Part shown: one piece after another, positions 57,574 to 64,000 of the stretch
Position numbering within the stretch: position 1 is the first letter of the stretch
Layout of the letters: each line of letters opens with the position of its first letter
Source of the DNA: Streptomyces phaeofaciens
GTDB taxonomy: Bacteria; Actinomycetota; Actinomycetes; Streptomycetales; Streptomycetaceae
Direction of reading: 5' to 3'
Length of the DNA stretch: 64,000 bases
NCBI RefSeq assembly: GCF_014648915.1
Contig: NZ_BMSA01000001.1
Coordinates: 372,001 to 436,000 of the forward strand
Program-made: the position numbers and the translations under genes
Notes under the pieces: generated by a model
The model's input: the letters and a program-made list of their open reading frames with translations, nothing else
The model's database searches: none
What the model was told of the DNA's origin: nothing

Positions 57574-58430
57574 GCGCCCGTACCTCCCCGGGCCTCGCCG
57601 GCGACCGGCGCCCGGCACCGCCCCCCGCACTGCGCGTCCAGGACGTCACCGTGCGCTTCGCGGGCCTGACCGCGCTCGGCGCCGTGTCGTTCACCGTCGC
57701 CCCGGGCTCCGTGCACGCCCTGATCGGCCCCAACGGCGCCGGGAAGTCCACCTGTTTCAACGTCCTGTCCGGGCTGTACCGCCCGGAGTCGGGGCGGGTC
57801 CTGCTCGGCGACACCGAGCTGACCGGGCTGGCCCCGCACAAGATCGCCGCGCTCGGGGTGGCCCGCACCTTCCAGAACATCGTCACCACCGAGGGGACCG
57901 TCGCCGACAACCTGATGGTCGGCCGGCACGTCCTGACCCGGGCCGGCTTCGCCGCGAGCGCCCTGCGGCTGCCCGGTGCCGTGCGCGAACAGCGCGCCCA
58001 CCGCGACCGGGTTCGCGAGATCGCCGAACTCACCGGGCTGGGCGACCACTTCGACACCCCCGTCGCCCTGCTGTCGTACGGCGACCGCAAGCGCGTGGAG
58101 CTGGCCCGCGCCCTGTGCCTGGAGCCGCGCGTGCTGCTGCTCGACGAGCCCGTGGCCGGGATGAACGGCGCCGAACGCGCCCGCACGGCCGAGGTGGTGA
58201 GCGCGGTGCGCGCACGACTGGGCCTGTCCGTGCTGCTGGTGGAGCACGACATGGGCCTGGTGATGAGTCTCGCCGACGAGGTCACCGTCCTCGACTTCGG
58301 CCGGACCGTCGCCCACGGCACCCCCGACGAGGTCCGCCGCCACCCCGAGGTGCTGCGCGCCTACCTGGGCACACCCGGTGCCGACCCGGCGCCCGCGGCG
58401 GCCCCCGCCCCCGGAGAGGACCCCGTATGA
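57570..58430 (+). CDS. livG: Branched-chain-type ABC transporter ATPase (LivG-like)
   Basis: The 286-residue ATPase has Walker A LIGPNGAGKSTCFNVLSG, a LivG-type insertion VARTFQNIVTTEGTVADNL, a signature LLSYGDRKRVELARALC (LSYGD replacing LSGGQ, as is normal in LivG), Walker B LLLDEPVAGMN and LLVEHDMGLVMSLADEV. GTG 57570 overlaps the LivF stop as GTGA. The C-terminal 20 residues are Pro/Ala-rich. It pairs with LivF as the motor. Confidence 0.9.
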   Translation: MSARTSPGLAGDRRPAPPPALRVQDVTVRFAGLTALGAVSFTVAPGSVHALIGPNGAGKSTCFNVLSGLYRPESGRVLLGDTELTGLAPHKIAALGVARTFQNIVTTEGTVADNLMVGRHVLTRAGFAASALRLPGAVREQRAHRDRVREIAELTGLGDHFDTPVALLSYGDRKRVELARALCLEPRVLLLDEPVAGMNGAERARTAEVVSAVRARLGLSVLLVEHDMGLVMSLADEVTVLDFGRTVAHGTPDEVRRHPEVLRAYLGTPGADPAPAAAPAPGEDPV

Positions 58431-59323
58431 CCGCCCTCCTCGACAGTGTCCTGGCCGGCCTCGCCCTCGGCGCGGTCTACGCGCTGGTCGCCCTCGGCTT
58501 CGTCGTCGTCTTCAAGGCGTCGGGCGTGCTCAACTTCGCGCACGGCTCGCTGCTCCTGTTCGGCGGCTACCTCGTCGCCGTCCTCCACGACGACCTCGGC
58601 TTCGCCGGGGCCCTCGCTCTGGCCGTCGTGGCGACCGCGGCCCTGGCCGGCGCCCTCGACCGGCTGCTGCTCCAGCGCGGCGACCCCGACCCCCGGGCCG
58701 CCCATGTGCAGACCATCGTCACCATCGGCGTGGACATCGTCCTGCTGACCGACCTGTCCCGGCGCATCGGCGGGGACCTGCTCTCCCTCGGCGACCCGTG
58801 GGGAGACTCGGTGACCCGGCTCGGGCCGGTGACCGTCGCGGACAGCCGGATCGCCGCGATCGTCGTCTCCGCGCTCGCGATCGGAGCCGTCTTCGCCCTG
58901 TTCCGGTTCACCTCCTGGGGTCTTGCCCTGCGGGCGGCCGCCGAGGACACGGAGGCGGCGGCCCTGATGGGCGTACGGCTGACCCGGGTGCGCACGCTCG
59001 CCTGGTGCCTGGCCGGCGCCCTCGCCGCCCTCGCGGCCGTGTTCCTCGCCTCGTTCCCCGCGCCGGGGCTGGAGCGCACCACCGGCCAGATCGCCCTCAA
59101 GGCCTTCCCGGCCGCCATCCTCGGCGGCCTGGCCTCCCCGCCCGGCGCCCTCGCGGGCAGCCTGCTGATCGGGCTGACCGAGGCGCTGGCGGCGGGCTAC
59201 CAGTCCGAACTGCACGTGCTGGGCGAGGGGTTCGGCGACGTGGTGCCGTACGCCGTGATGGTGGCCGTCCTGCTGGTGCGGCCCACCGGGCTGTTCGGCG
59301 CGAAGGGGGTGGCCCGTGTCTGA
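58427..59323 (+). CDS. livH: Branched-chain-type ABC transporter permease (LivH-like)
   Basis: The 298-residue permease has about eight hydrophobic segments and the family motifs GLALGAVYALVALGFVVVF and NFAHGSLLLFGGYL near the N-terminus. RAAAEDTEAAALMGVRLTRV is the ATPase-contact region. ATG 58427 overlaps the LivG stop by four bases and its own end overlaps livM. It forms the transmembrane channel with LivM. Confidence 0.9.
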   Translation: MTALLDSVLAGLALGAVYALVALGFVVVFKASGVLNFAHGSLLLFGGYLVAVLHDDLGFAGALALAVVATAALAGALDRLLLQRGDPDPRAAHVQTIVTIGVDIVLLTDLSRRIGGDLLSLGDPWGDSVTRLGPVTVADSRIAAIVVSALAIGAVFALFRFTSWGLALRAAAEDTEAAALMGVRLTRVRTLAWCLAGALAALAAVFLASFPAPGLERTTGQIALKAFPAAILGGLASPPGALAGSLLIGLTEALAAGYQSELHVLGEGFGDVVPYAVMVAVLLVRPTGLFGAKGVARV

Positions 59324-60428
59324 GCGGATCCCCAAGGGCGCCGCAGCCCTGCTGACCGCGCTGCTCCTGTGCGCGCCGCCCTTCTACCTGGACGCGTTCT
59401 GGCTGCGCGTCGGCCTGTTCGCCATGGCCGCCGCCATCGGAGCCGTCGGCCTCGGCCTGCTCACCGGCACCGCCGGGCAGCTCTCCCTCGGCCATGCCTT
59501 CTTCCTCGCCGTGGGCGCCTACGGCTACACCTGGCTGGCCGGCGAACCCGGCCCCGGGCTGCCGCCCGCGCTCGCCGCGCTCCTCGCCGTCCTGCTGGCG
59601 GGGGCGGCGGGCGGACTGTTCAGCCCCGTCGCCGGCCGGGTGCGCGGCATCTACCTGGGCGTCGCCACCCTCGCGCTGGTGTTCCTCGGCCACCATGTGC
59701 TGCTCACCGCGGACTCCGTCACCGGTGGCTTCAACGGCCGCTCCGTGCCCGCGCTGACCCTCGGCGGGTTCTCGTTCTCCGCCGACGGCCCCGCGGTCAC
59801 CGTCCTCGGCGTGCCGTTCGGCGCGGAGGAACGGCTGTGGTACCTGGGCCTCGCCCTGCTGGCCGGCACCTGGTGGACCGCGCGCGGCCTGCTGCGCGGA
59901 CGTCCCGGACGGGCGCTGGCGGCCCTGCGCGACAGCGAGACCGCGGCCTCCGTGATGGGCGTCGACATCGCCCGCTACCGCTCGGCGGCCTTCGTCGTCT
60001 CCTCCATGTACGCCGGGCTCGCCGGGGTGCTGCTCGCCCTGGCCTTCCGCCGGGTCGTCCCCGACTACTTCGGCCTGACCCTGTCCGTCGACTACCTCGC
60101 GATGATCGTCATCGGCGGGCTCGGCTCGGTGGCGGGGGCCACCGCGGGCGCCGTCTTCGTGACCGCGCTGCCCCTGCTGATGACCCGGTACGCCGACCAA
60201 CTGCCCCTGGTGGCCACCCCCGGCACCACCGACGGCGGGGTCGGCCCGACCGAGGCGGCCCGCTACCTCTACGGCGCGGCCATCGTCCTGATCCTGCTGT
60301 ACGCCCCCGACGGACTGCACGGCCTGGTCCGCCGCGTCCGCGCCCGACTGCGTCCGGCCGCCCCGGCCCGCACCCCCGAGTCCCTTCCCGCCACCTCCGC
60401 CGTCCGAGCCAAGGAGCACACCCCGTGA
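59316..60428 (+). CDS. livM: Branched-chain-type ABC transporter permease (LivM-like)
   Basis: The 370-residue permease has around nine membrane segments. GTAGQLSLGHAFFLAVGAYG is the LivM signature, and RALAALRDSETAASVMGVDI is the ATPase contact. GTG 59316 overlaps the LivH end by eight bases. A polar Arg/Pro-rich C-terminus (about 340-370) is cytoplasmic. Its stop overlaps the binding-protein GTG start. Confidence 0.9.
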   Translation: MSERIPKGAAALLTALLLCAPPFYLDAFWLRVGLFAMAAAIGAVGLGLLTGTAGQLSLGHAFFLAVGAYGYTWLAGEPGPGLPPALAALLAVLLAGAAGGLFSPVAGRVRGIYLGVATLALVFLGHHVLLTADSVTGGFNGRSVPALTLGGFSFSADGPAVTVLGVPFGAEERLWYLGLALLAGTWWTARGLLRGRPGRALAALRDSETAASVMGVDIARYRSAAFVVSSMYAGLAGVLLALAFRRVVPDYFGLTLSVDYLAMIVIGGLGSVAGATAGAVFVTALPLLMTRYADQLPLVATPGTTDGGVGPTEAARYLYGAAIVLILLYAPDGLHGLVRRVRARLRPAAPARTPESLPATSAVRAKEHTP

Positions 60429-61702
60429 ACCGCACGCACCACAGACACCGCGCCCCGTCCGCCGTCCTCGCCACCGCCCTCGCCGTCCTCCTCGCCACGG
60501 CCACCGGATGCAGCTCCAAGGCGGACGGAGCCGGCGGCTCCACCGGCGCCGACGGTGTCAAGTCCGGCCCGGGGGTGACGGAGAAGACGATCCGGCTCGG
60601 TGCCCTCACCGACCTGACCGGCCCCTACGCCACCCTCGGCAAGTCCATCGTGCAGGCCCAGCAGATGTGGGCCGACGAGACCAACGCCGACGGCGGCATC
60701 TGCGGCCGCGACGTCGAGATCGTCGTCAAGGACCACGGCTACGACGTGCAGAAGGCGGTCACCGCGTACGCCGACCTCTCCCCGGACGTGGTCGCGCTGC
60801 CCCAGGTCATCGGGTCGCCCGTGGTCGCCGCCCTCCTCGACGACATCGAGCGGGACCATCTGCTGACCTTCCCGCAGGCCTGGGCGGCCTCGCTGCTGGG
60901 CAAGGACTCCGTGCAGGTCATGGGCACCACCTACGACGTCGACATGATCGCCGCCGTCGACTTCCTCACCCGGAAGCAGGGCCTCGCCAAGGGCGACACC
61001 ATCGGCCATGTCTACTTCGAGGGCGACTACGGCGCCAACGCCCTGGAGGGCTCGACCTGGGCGGCCCAGAAGGCCGGCGTGAAGGTCGTCGGGCAGAAGA
61101 TCAAGGCCACCGACACGGACCTGTCCGCGCAGGTGTCGGCGCTGCGCAAGGCCGGGGTGAAGGCCGTCCTGATCAGCGCGGGCCCGGCCCAGACGGCCTC
61201 CCTGGTCGGCGTCGCCGCCTCGCGCGGGCTGCGGGTCCCGGTGGTCAGCAGCGCCCCGGGCTTCGCGCCCCAGCTGATGAAGACGCCCGCCGCACCGGCC
61301 CTCGCGGCGATGCTCCACGTGGTGAGCGCCGCGCCCGCGGTCAGCTCCGACGTGCCCGGTGTGCAGCGGATGGTGGCCGCGTACGGGAAGAAGTACCCGG
61401 ACTCGCCCGTGGACTCCGGGGTGCTGTCCGGATACAACGCCGCCCAACTCCTGGGCGGTGACCTGAAGAAGGCGTGCGCGGACGGCAGCCTGGCCCGCGA
61501 GGACGTGGTGAAGGCGCACCGGGCCACGAAGAACGCCGACACCGGTCTCGGTTCTCCGCAGGACTTCTCCGACGTCTCCCGGCCCGCCGCCCTGGCGACG
61601 TACGTGCTCAAGCCGGACGCGAAGGCGGCGGGCGGCCTGGTCGGCGTGGAGGACGCGCACGAGGCGCCGGGCGTGTCGGAGTACCTGGCGAGCCGCGGCT
61701 GA
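60425..61702 (+). CDS. Branched-chain-type substrate-binding lipoprotein
   Basis: The 425-residue protein has a lipoprotein signal: basic start, LATALAVLLATATGCSSK with the lipobox ending at Cys. The mature protein matches periplasmic-binding type 1 (LivJ/UrtA) proteins: IRLGALTDLTGPYATLGKSI, DEVN-like DADGGICG region and HVYFEGDYGANALEGSTWAA. GTG 60425 overlaps the LivM stop. The ligand cannot be read, but the lack of LivJ-specific contacts and the PucR gene nearby leave amides, urea or other nitrogen compounds open. A terminator follows at 61720-61749. Confidence 0.87.
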   Translation: MNRTHHRHRAPSAVLATALAVLLATATGCSSKADGAGGSTGADGVKSGPGVTEKTIRLGALTDLTGPYATLGKSIVQAQQMWADETNADGGICGRDVEIVVKDHGYDVQKAVTAYADLSPDVVALPQVIGSPVVAALLDDIERDHLLTFPQAWAASLLGKDSVQVMGTTYDVDMIAAVDFLTRKQGLAKGDTIGHVYFEGDYGANALEGSTWAAQKAGVKVVGQKIKATDTDLSAQVSALRKAGVKAVLISAGPAQTASLVGVAASRGLRVPVVSSAPGFAPQLMKTPAAPALAAMLHVVSAAPAVSSDVPGVQRMVAAYGKKYPDSPVDSGVLSGYNAAQLLGGDLKKACADGSLAREDVVKAHRATKNADTGLGSPQDFSDVSRPAALATYVLKPDAKAAGGLVGVEDAHEAPGVSEYLASRG

Positions 61703-61719
61703 CCGGCGGCCCGTGACAC

Positions 61720-61749
61720 CGGGGGCCGCGCCCGGCGTGGCGGCCCCCG
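61720..61749 (+). terminator. Terminator of the liv-type operon
   Basis: A perfect 10-bp stem (61720-61729 with 61740-61749) with a 10-base loop begins 17 bases after the binding-protein stop. It has no T-run. Confidence 0.7.
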
Positions 61750-61753
61750 CGTG

Positions 61754-61776
61754 ATTCAGCGGCCGCGCTGCTGAAT
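61754..61776. promoter_or_regulatory. ATTCAGC inverted repeat upstream of the aldo/keto reductase
   Basis: ATTCAGC (61754-61760) and GCTGAAT (61770-61776) are separated by 9 bases. It lies just after the terminator and about 130 bases before the reductase start, so it could be a regulator site or part of a bidirectional hairpin. Confidence 0.35.
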
Positions 61777-61906
61777 GCGTTCGCTTTCTTCCATTGGACC
61801 CGCGGCGGGCCGCGGGGCCAGTCTGGAGGACGTCCGGTGCGCCGCTCACCTTCCGGTGCGCCGGACATCCCCCTGCCCGCCCGCGCCCGGAAGAGGTCCC
61901 GAGTCC

Positions 61907-62764
61907 ATGCAGACCCGCCGAATCGGTGACCTGGACGTCGGCGCGATCGGGCTCGGGGCCATGCCCCTGTCGATCGAGGGCCGCCCCGACGAGGCCCGCT
62001 CCCTCGCGACGATCCACGCCGCGCTGGACGCGGGCGTGACCCTGATCGACACCGCGGACGCCTACCACCTGCACGCCGACGAGGTCGGCCACAACGAGAC
62101 CCTGGTCGCCAAGGCGCTCGCCTCCCACGACCGGGGCCGGGACGTCCTCGTCGCCACCAAGGGCGGCCATCTGCGCCCCGGCGACGGCAGTTGGACCCTC
62201 GACGGCAGCCCGCGGCATCTGCGCGAGGCCTGCGAGGCGTCCCTGCGCCGGCTCGGCGTCGAGGCGATCGGGCTGTACCAGTTCCACCGGCCCGACCCGC
62301 GCGTCCCGTACGCCGAATCCGTCGGTGTGCTGCGGGAGTTGCTGGACGAGGGCAAGATCCGGGCGGCCGGGATCTCCAACGCCGGCCCCGAGCGGATCCG
62401 GCAGGCGAACGACATCCTCGGCGGCCGGCTGGTCGCGGTGCAGAACCAGTTCTCCCCGGCCTTCCGCTCCAGTGAGCCCGAACTGCGGCTGTGCGACGAG
62501 CTGGGCATCGCCTTCCTGCCCTGGAGCCCGCTGGGCGGCATCTCCCGTGCGTCCGGGCTGGGCTCCGCCCACGCGCCGTTCGCCCGGATCGCCGAGGCCC
62601 ACGGGGTCGGTCCGCAGCGCGTGTGCCTGGCCTGGATGCTCGCCAAGTCCCCGGTGGTGGTGCCGATCCCGGGAGCCAGCCGCCCGGAGACGATCCGCGA
62701 CTCGGCGGCCGCGCCGGACCTCGTCCTGAGCGCCGGCGAGATCGCGGAACTCGACGCCGTCTGA
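61907..62764 (+). CDS. Aldo/keto reductase
   Basis: This 285-residue NADP-dependent aldo/keto reductase has the catalytic Asp-Tyr-Lys-His set: DTADAYHLHADEVGHNE with Asp and Tyr, ATKGGHLRPG with Lys, and YQFHRPDPRVP with the substrate-orienting His. The C-terminal PIPGASRPETIRDSAAA binds the cofactor adenosine phosphate. It reduces aldehydes or ketones in the cytosol. ATG 61907 has AAGAGG upstream. It is flanked by the liv terminator and the ABC exporter, so it is likely an independent gene. Confidence 0.88.
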   Translation: MQTRRIGDLDVGAIGLGAMPLSIEGRPDEARSLATIHAALDAGVTLIDTADAYHLHADEVGHNETLVAKALASHDRGRDVLVATKGGHLRPGDGSWTLDGSPRHLREACEASLRRLGVEAIGLYQFHRPDPRVPYAESVGVLRELLDEGKIRAAGISNAGPERIRQANDILGGRLVAVQNQFSPAFRSSEPELRLCDELGIAFLPWSPLGGISRASGLGSAHAPFARIAEAHGVGPQRVCLAWMLAKSPVVVPIPGASRPETIRDSAAAPDLVLSAGEIAELDAV

Positions 62765-62797
62765 CGCCCGGGTGGTGTGCGCCCCGCCCAACGGGGG

Positions 62798-62809
62798 AGA
62801 AAGCGCTTG
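62798..62809. promoter_or_regulatory. LacI-type operator upstream of the ABC exporter
   Basis: The reverse of CAAGCGCTTTCT, containing AAGCGCTT (62801-62808), lies 43 bases before the exporter start. It is identical, over 12 bases, to the site at 25092-25103 ahead of the sugar importer. Confidence 0.5.
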
Positions 62810-62852
62810 CTATCGCTGACCGCACCACCGGACCCCAGGAGGACCGCCGTCC

Positions 62853-64000
62853 ATGGCGTCGCCGTACGAAAGACCGCTCGACCACCGCTACCGCGGTGAG
62901 CACCCGATCCGCACCCTCGGCTATCTCCTGCGCGCCGACCGCCGCAGCCTGGCCGGCGCGGTCGCCGTCTTCACCGTCAAGCACAGCCCGGTCTGGCTGC
63001 TGCCGCTGATCACCGCCTCCATCATCGACACCGTCGTCCAGCACCAGCCGATCGGCCGGCTCTGGACCAGCACCGCCGTCATCCTGTTCATCCTGCTCGT
63101 CAACTACCCCCTGCACCTGCTCTACGTCCGGCTGCTCTACGGCAGCGTCCGCCGCATGGGCACCACCCTGCGCTCGGCGCTCTGCACCCGGATGCAGCAG
63201 CTGTCCATCGGCTACCACTCCCGGGTCAGCGCCGGAGTGCTCCAGGCGAAGGTGGTGCGGGACGTCGAGACCGTCGAGCAGATGGTCCAGCAGACCGCCG
63301 AGCAGGGGCTCGGCGCCTTCACCGTGCTCACCGGCGGACTCGTCATCATCGCCGTGCGCACCCCCGAGTTCGTGCCCGTCTTCCTGCTCGTCGTGCCCGC
63401 CGCCGCCCTGCTGGTCGACCGGCTGCGGGCCCGGCTGCGTGCCCACAACGAGAACTTCCGCCACGAGGTGGAGACCCTGTCCTCGCGCGTCACCGAGATG
63501 ACCCGGCTCATCCCGGTCACCCGCGCCCACGGTCTGGAGGGCAAGGCCCTGCGCCGCATGGACGGCACCCTGAACCGGCTGCTCACCTCCGGCATGCGCC
63601 TGGACCTGCTCAACGGCCGGGTCGGGTCGCTGGCCTGGGTGCTCCTCAACGTGATCGGCGTGCTCGTCCTCGCCGGCGCCGCGCTGATCTCGTACTACGG
63701 CGTCTGGGGCGTCACCGCGGGCGACGTCGTGATGCTCAGCGCCTTCCTGACCACCCTCACCAACTCCACCACCACACTGACCGGTCTGGCGCCGGTCATC
63801 GCCAAGGGCCTGGAATCGGTCCGCTCGGTCGGCGAGGTCCTCCAGGCCCCCGAGCTGGAGGACAACGAGGGCAAGGCCGAGGTCACCTCCCTGCGGGGCG
63901 CCGTGACCTTCCAGGACGTCGGCCACGCCTACGACGGCGACCGGCCCGCGGTGAGCGACTTCAGCCTGTCCGTCGCCCCCGGCGAGACGGTCGCGCTCGT
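62853..64000 (+). CDS. ABC exporter (membrane plus start of ATPase domain), cut by window edge
   Basis: The visible 382 codons cover a transmembrane ABC type 1 domain (about 25-320) with six membrane segments, including VWLLPLITASIIDTVVQHQ and the intracellular-loop motifs TLRSALCTRMQQLSIGYHSR and KVVRDVETVEQMVQQTAEQG. The start of the ATPase domain (VTFQDVGHAYDGDRPAVSDF) follows, running off the end before Walker A. ATG 62853 has AGGAGG upstream, though at a long distance. It should work as a homodimer or with a second half-transporter encoded beyond the window. The operator at 62798 suggests carbohydrate-linked control. Confidence 0.85.
   Translation, partial: MASPYERPLDHRYRGEHPIRTLGYLLRADRRSLAGAVAVFTVKHSPVWLLPLITASIIDTVVQHQPIGRLWTSTAVILFILLVNYPLHLLYVRLLYGSVRRMGTTLRSALCTRMQQLSIGYHSRVSAGVLQAKVVRDVETVEQMVQQTAEQGLGAFTVLTGGLVIIAVRTPEFVPVFLLVVPAAALLVDRLRARLRAHNENFRHEVETLSSRVTEMTRLIPVTRAHGLEGKALRRMDGTLNRLLTSGMRLDLLNGRVGSLAWVLLNVIGVLVLAGAALISYYGVWGVTAGDVVMLSAFLTTLTNSTTTLTGLAPVIAKGLESVRSVGEVLQAPELEDNEGKAEVTSLRGAVTFQDVGHAYDGDRPAVSDFSLSVAPGETVAL

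Noticed and set aside
56148..58430. A 760-codon frame running into LivG with repeated Gly-Ser-Cys-Val-Phe units
   Set aside because: The N-terminal part is low-complexity and antiparallel to GC-rich gap sequence. LivG has a coupled GTG start at 57570, so the repeat is not translated.

Overview
The window reads as a stretch of a Streptomyces-type (high-GC actinomycete) chromosome. Nearly every codon ends in G or C, GTG starts are common and a TTG start is likely, neighbouring genes overlap as ATGA/GTGA, and the families are typical of the genus: SpoIIE/PP2C phosphatases, a LuxR-type LAL regulator, a PucR regulator, actinobacterial MMPL and a proteasome beta subunit. I see no rRNA, tRNA, insertion sequence, integrase or CRISPR array. 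The left edge cuts a probable cytochrome P450 gene and the right edge cuts an ABC exporter gene.

Region 1 (1-12112) is the most striking part. It is a catabolic island that combines a gamma-glutamyl-amine (Puu-like) module (glutamine-synthetase-like ligase, APC permease, aldehyde dehydrogenase, class I amidotransferase-type hydrolase) with a homoprotocatechuate meta-cleavage module (HpaE, HpaD and a single-domain HpaG-like protein), a P450/ferredoxin/ferredoxin-reductase chain, an acetoacetate-decarboxylase-family protein and a TetR regulator. The same 14-bp inverted repeat lies at the two divergent promoters between the ligase and ferredoxin genes and upstream of the permease, so the three transcription units look like one regulon. 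My inference is a pathway that gamma-glutamylates an amine, probably aromatic, and feeds it into ring cleavage.

Region 2 (12115-19804) holds folD, a MarR regulator divergent from an ATP-grasp protein, a membrane protein with a peptidoglycan-binding domain, a 32-residue membrane microprotein candidate, a large ANTAR-GAF-PAS-PP2C sensor phosphatase, a small conserved protein and an RpiR/SIS regulator. After a 783-base gene-poor gap, region 3 (20588-32199) starts with a secreted PAP2 phosphatase carrying an autotransporter-like beta repeat. A sugar locus follows: a BadF/NagK-type kinase divergent from a ROK regulator, then a sugar ABC transporter (lipoprotein plus two permeases) and two large uncharacterised proteins that may be lyases.

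Region 4 (32192-51571) is mixed housekeeping and accessory material: a DUF6461-like protein, a uridine-kinase-like protein, a GT-C type membrane glycosyltransferase with a flippase-like protein, an orphan proteasome beta subunit, an ArsR-type regulator, an operon of APC permease/unknown/M20 hydrolase, soluble transhydrogenase, a cytosolic sulfite-oxidase-type molybdoenzyme, MMPL, a membrane SpoIIE phosphatase, a Gfo/Idh/MocA oxidoreductase and a diaminopimelate-decarboxylase-like enzyme. Region 5 (51993-64000) has a LAL regulator behind a tandem-repeat promoter region, a PucR regulator, a complete branched-chain-amino-acid-type ABC transporter operon (livFGHM order plus binding protein), an aldo/keto reductase and the start of an ABC exporter.

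A 12-base LacI-type sequence occurs, in opposite orientations, upstream of both the sugar transporter (25092-25103) and the terminal ABC exporter (62798-62809). This suggests a shared regulator encoded outside the window.
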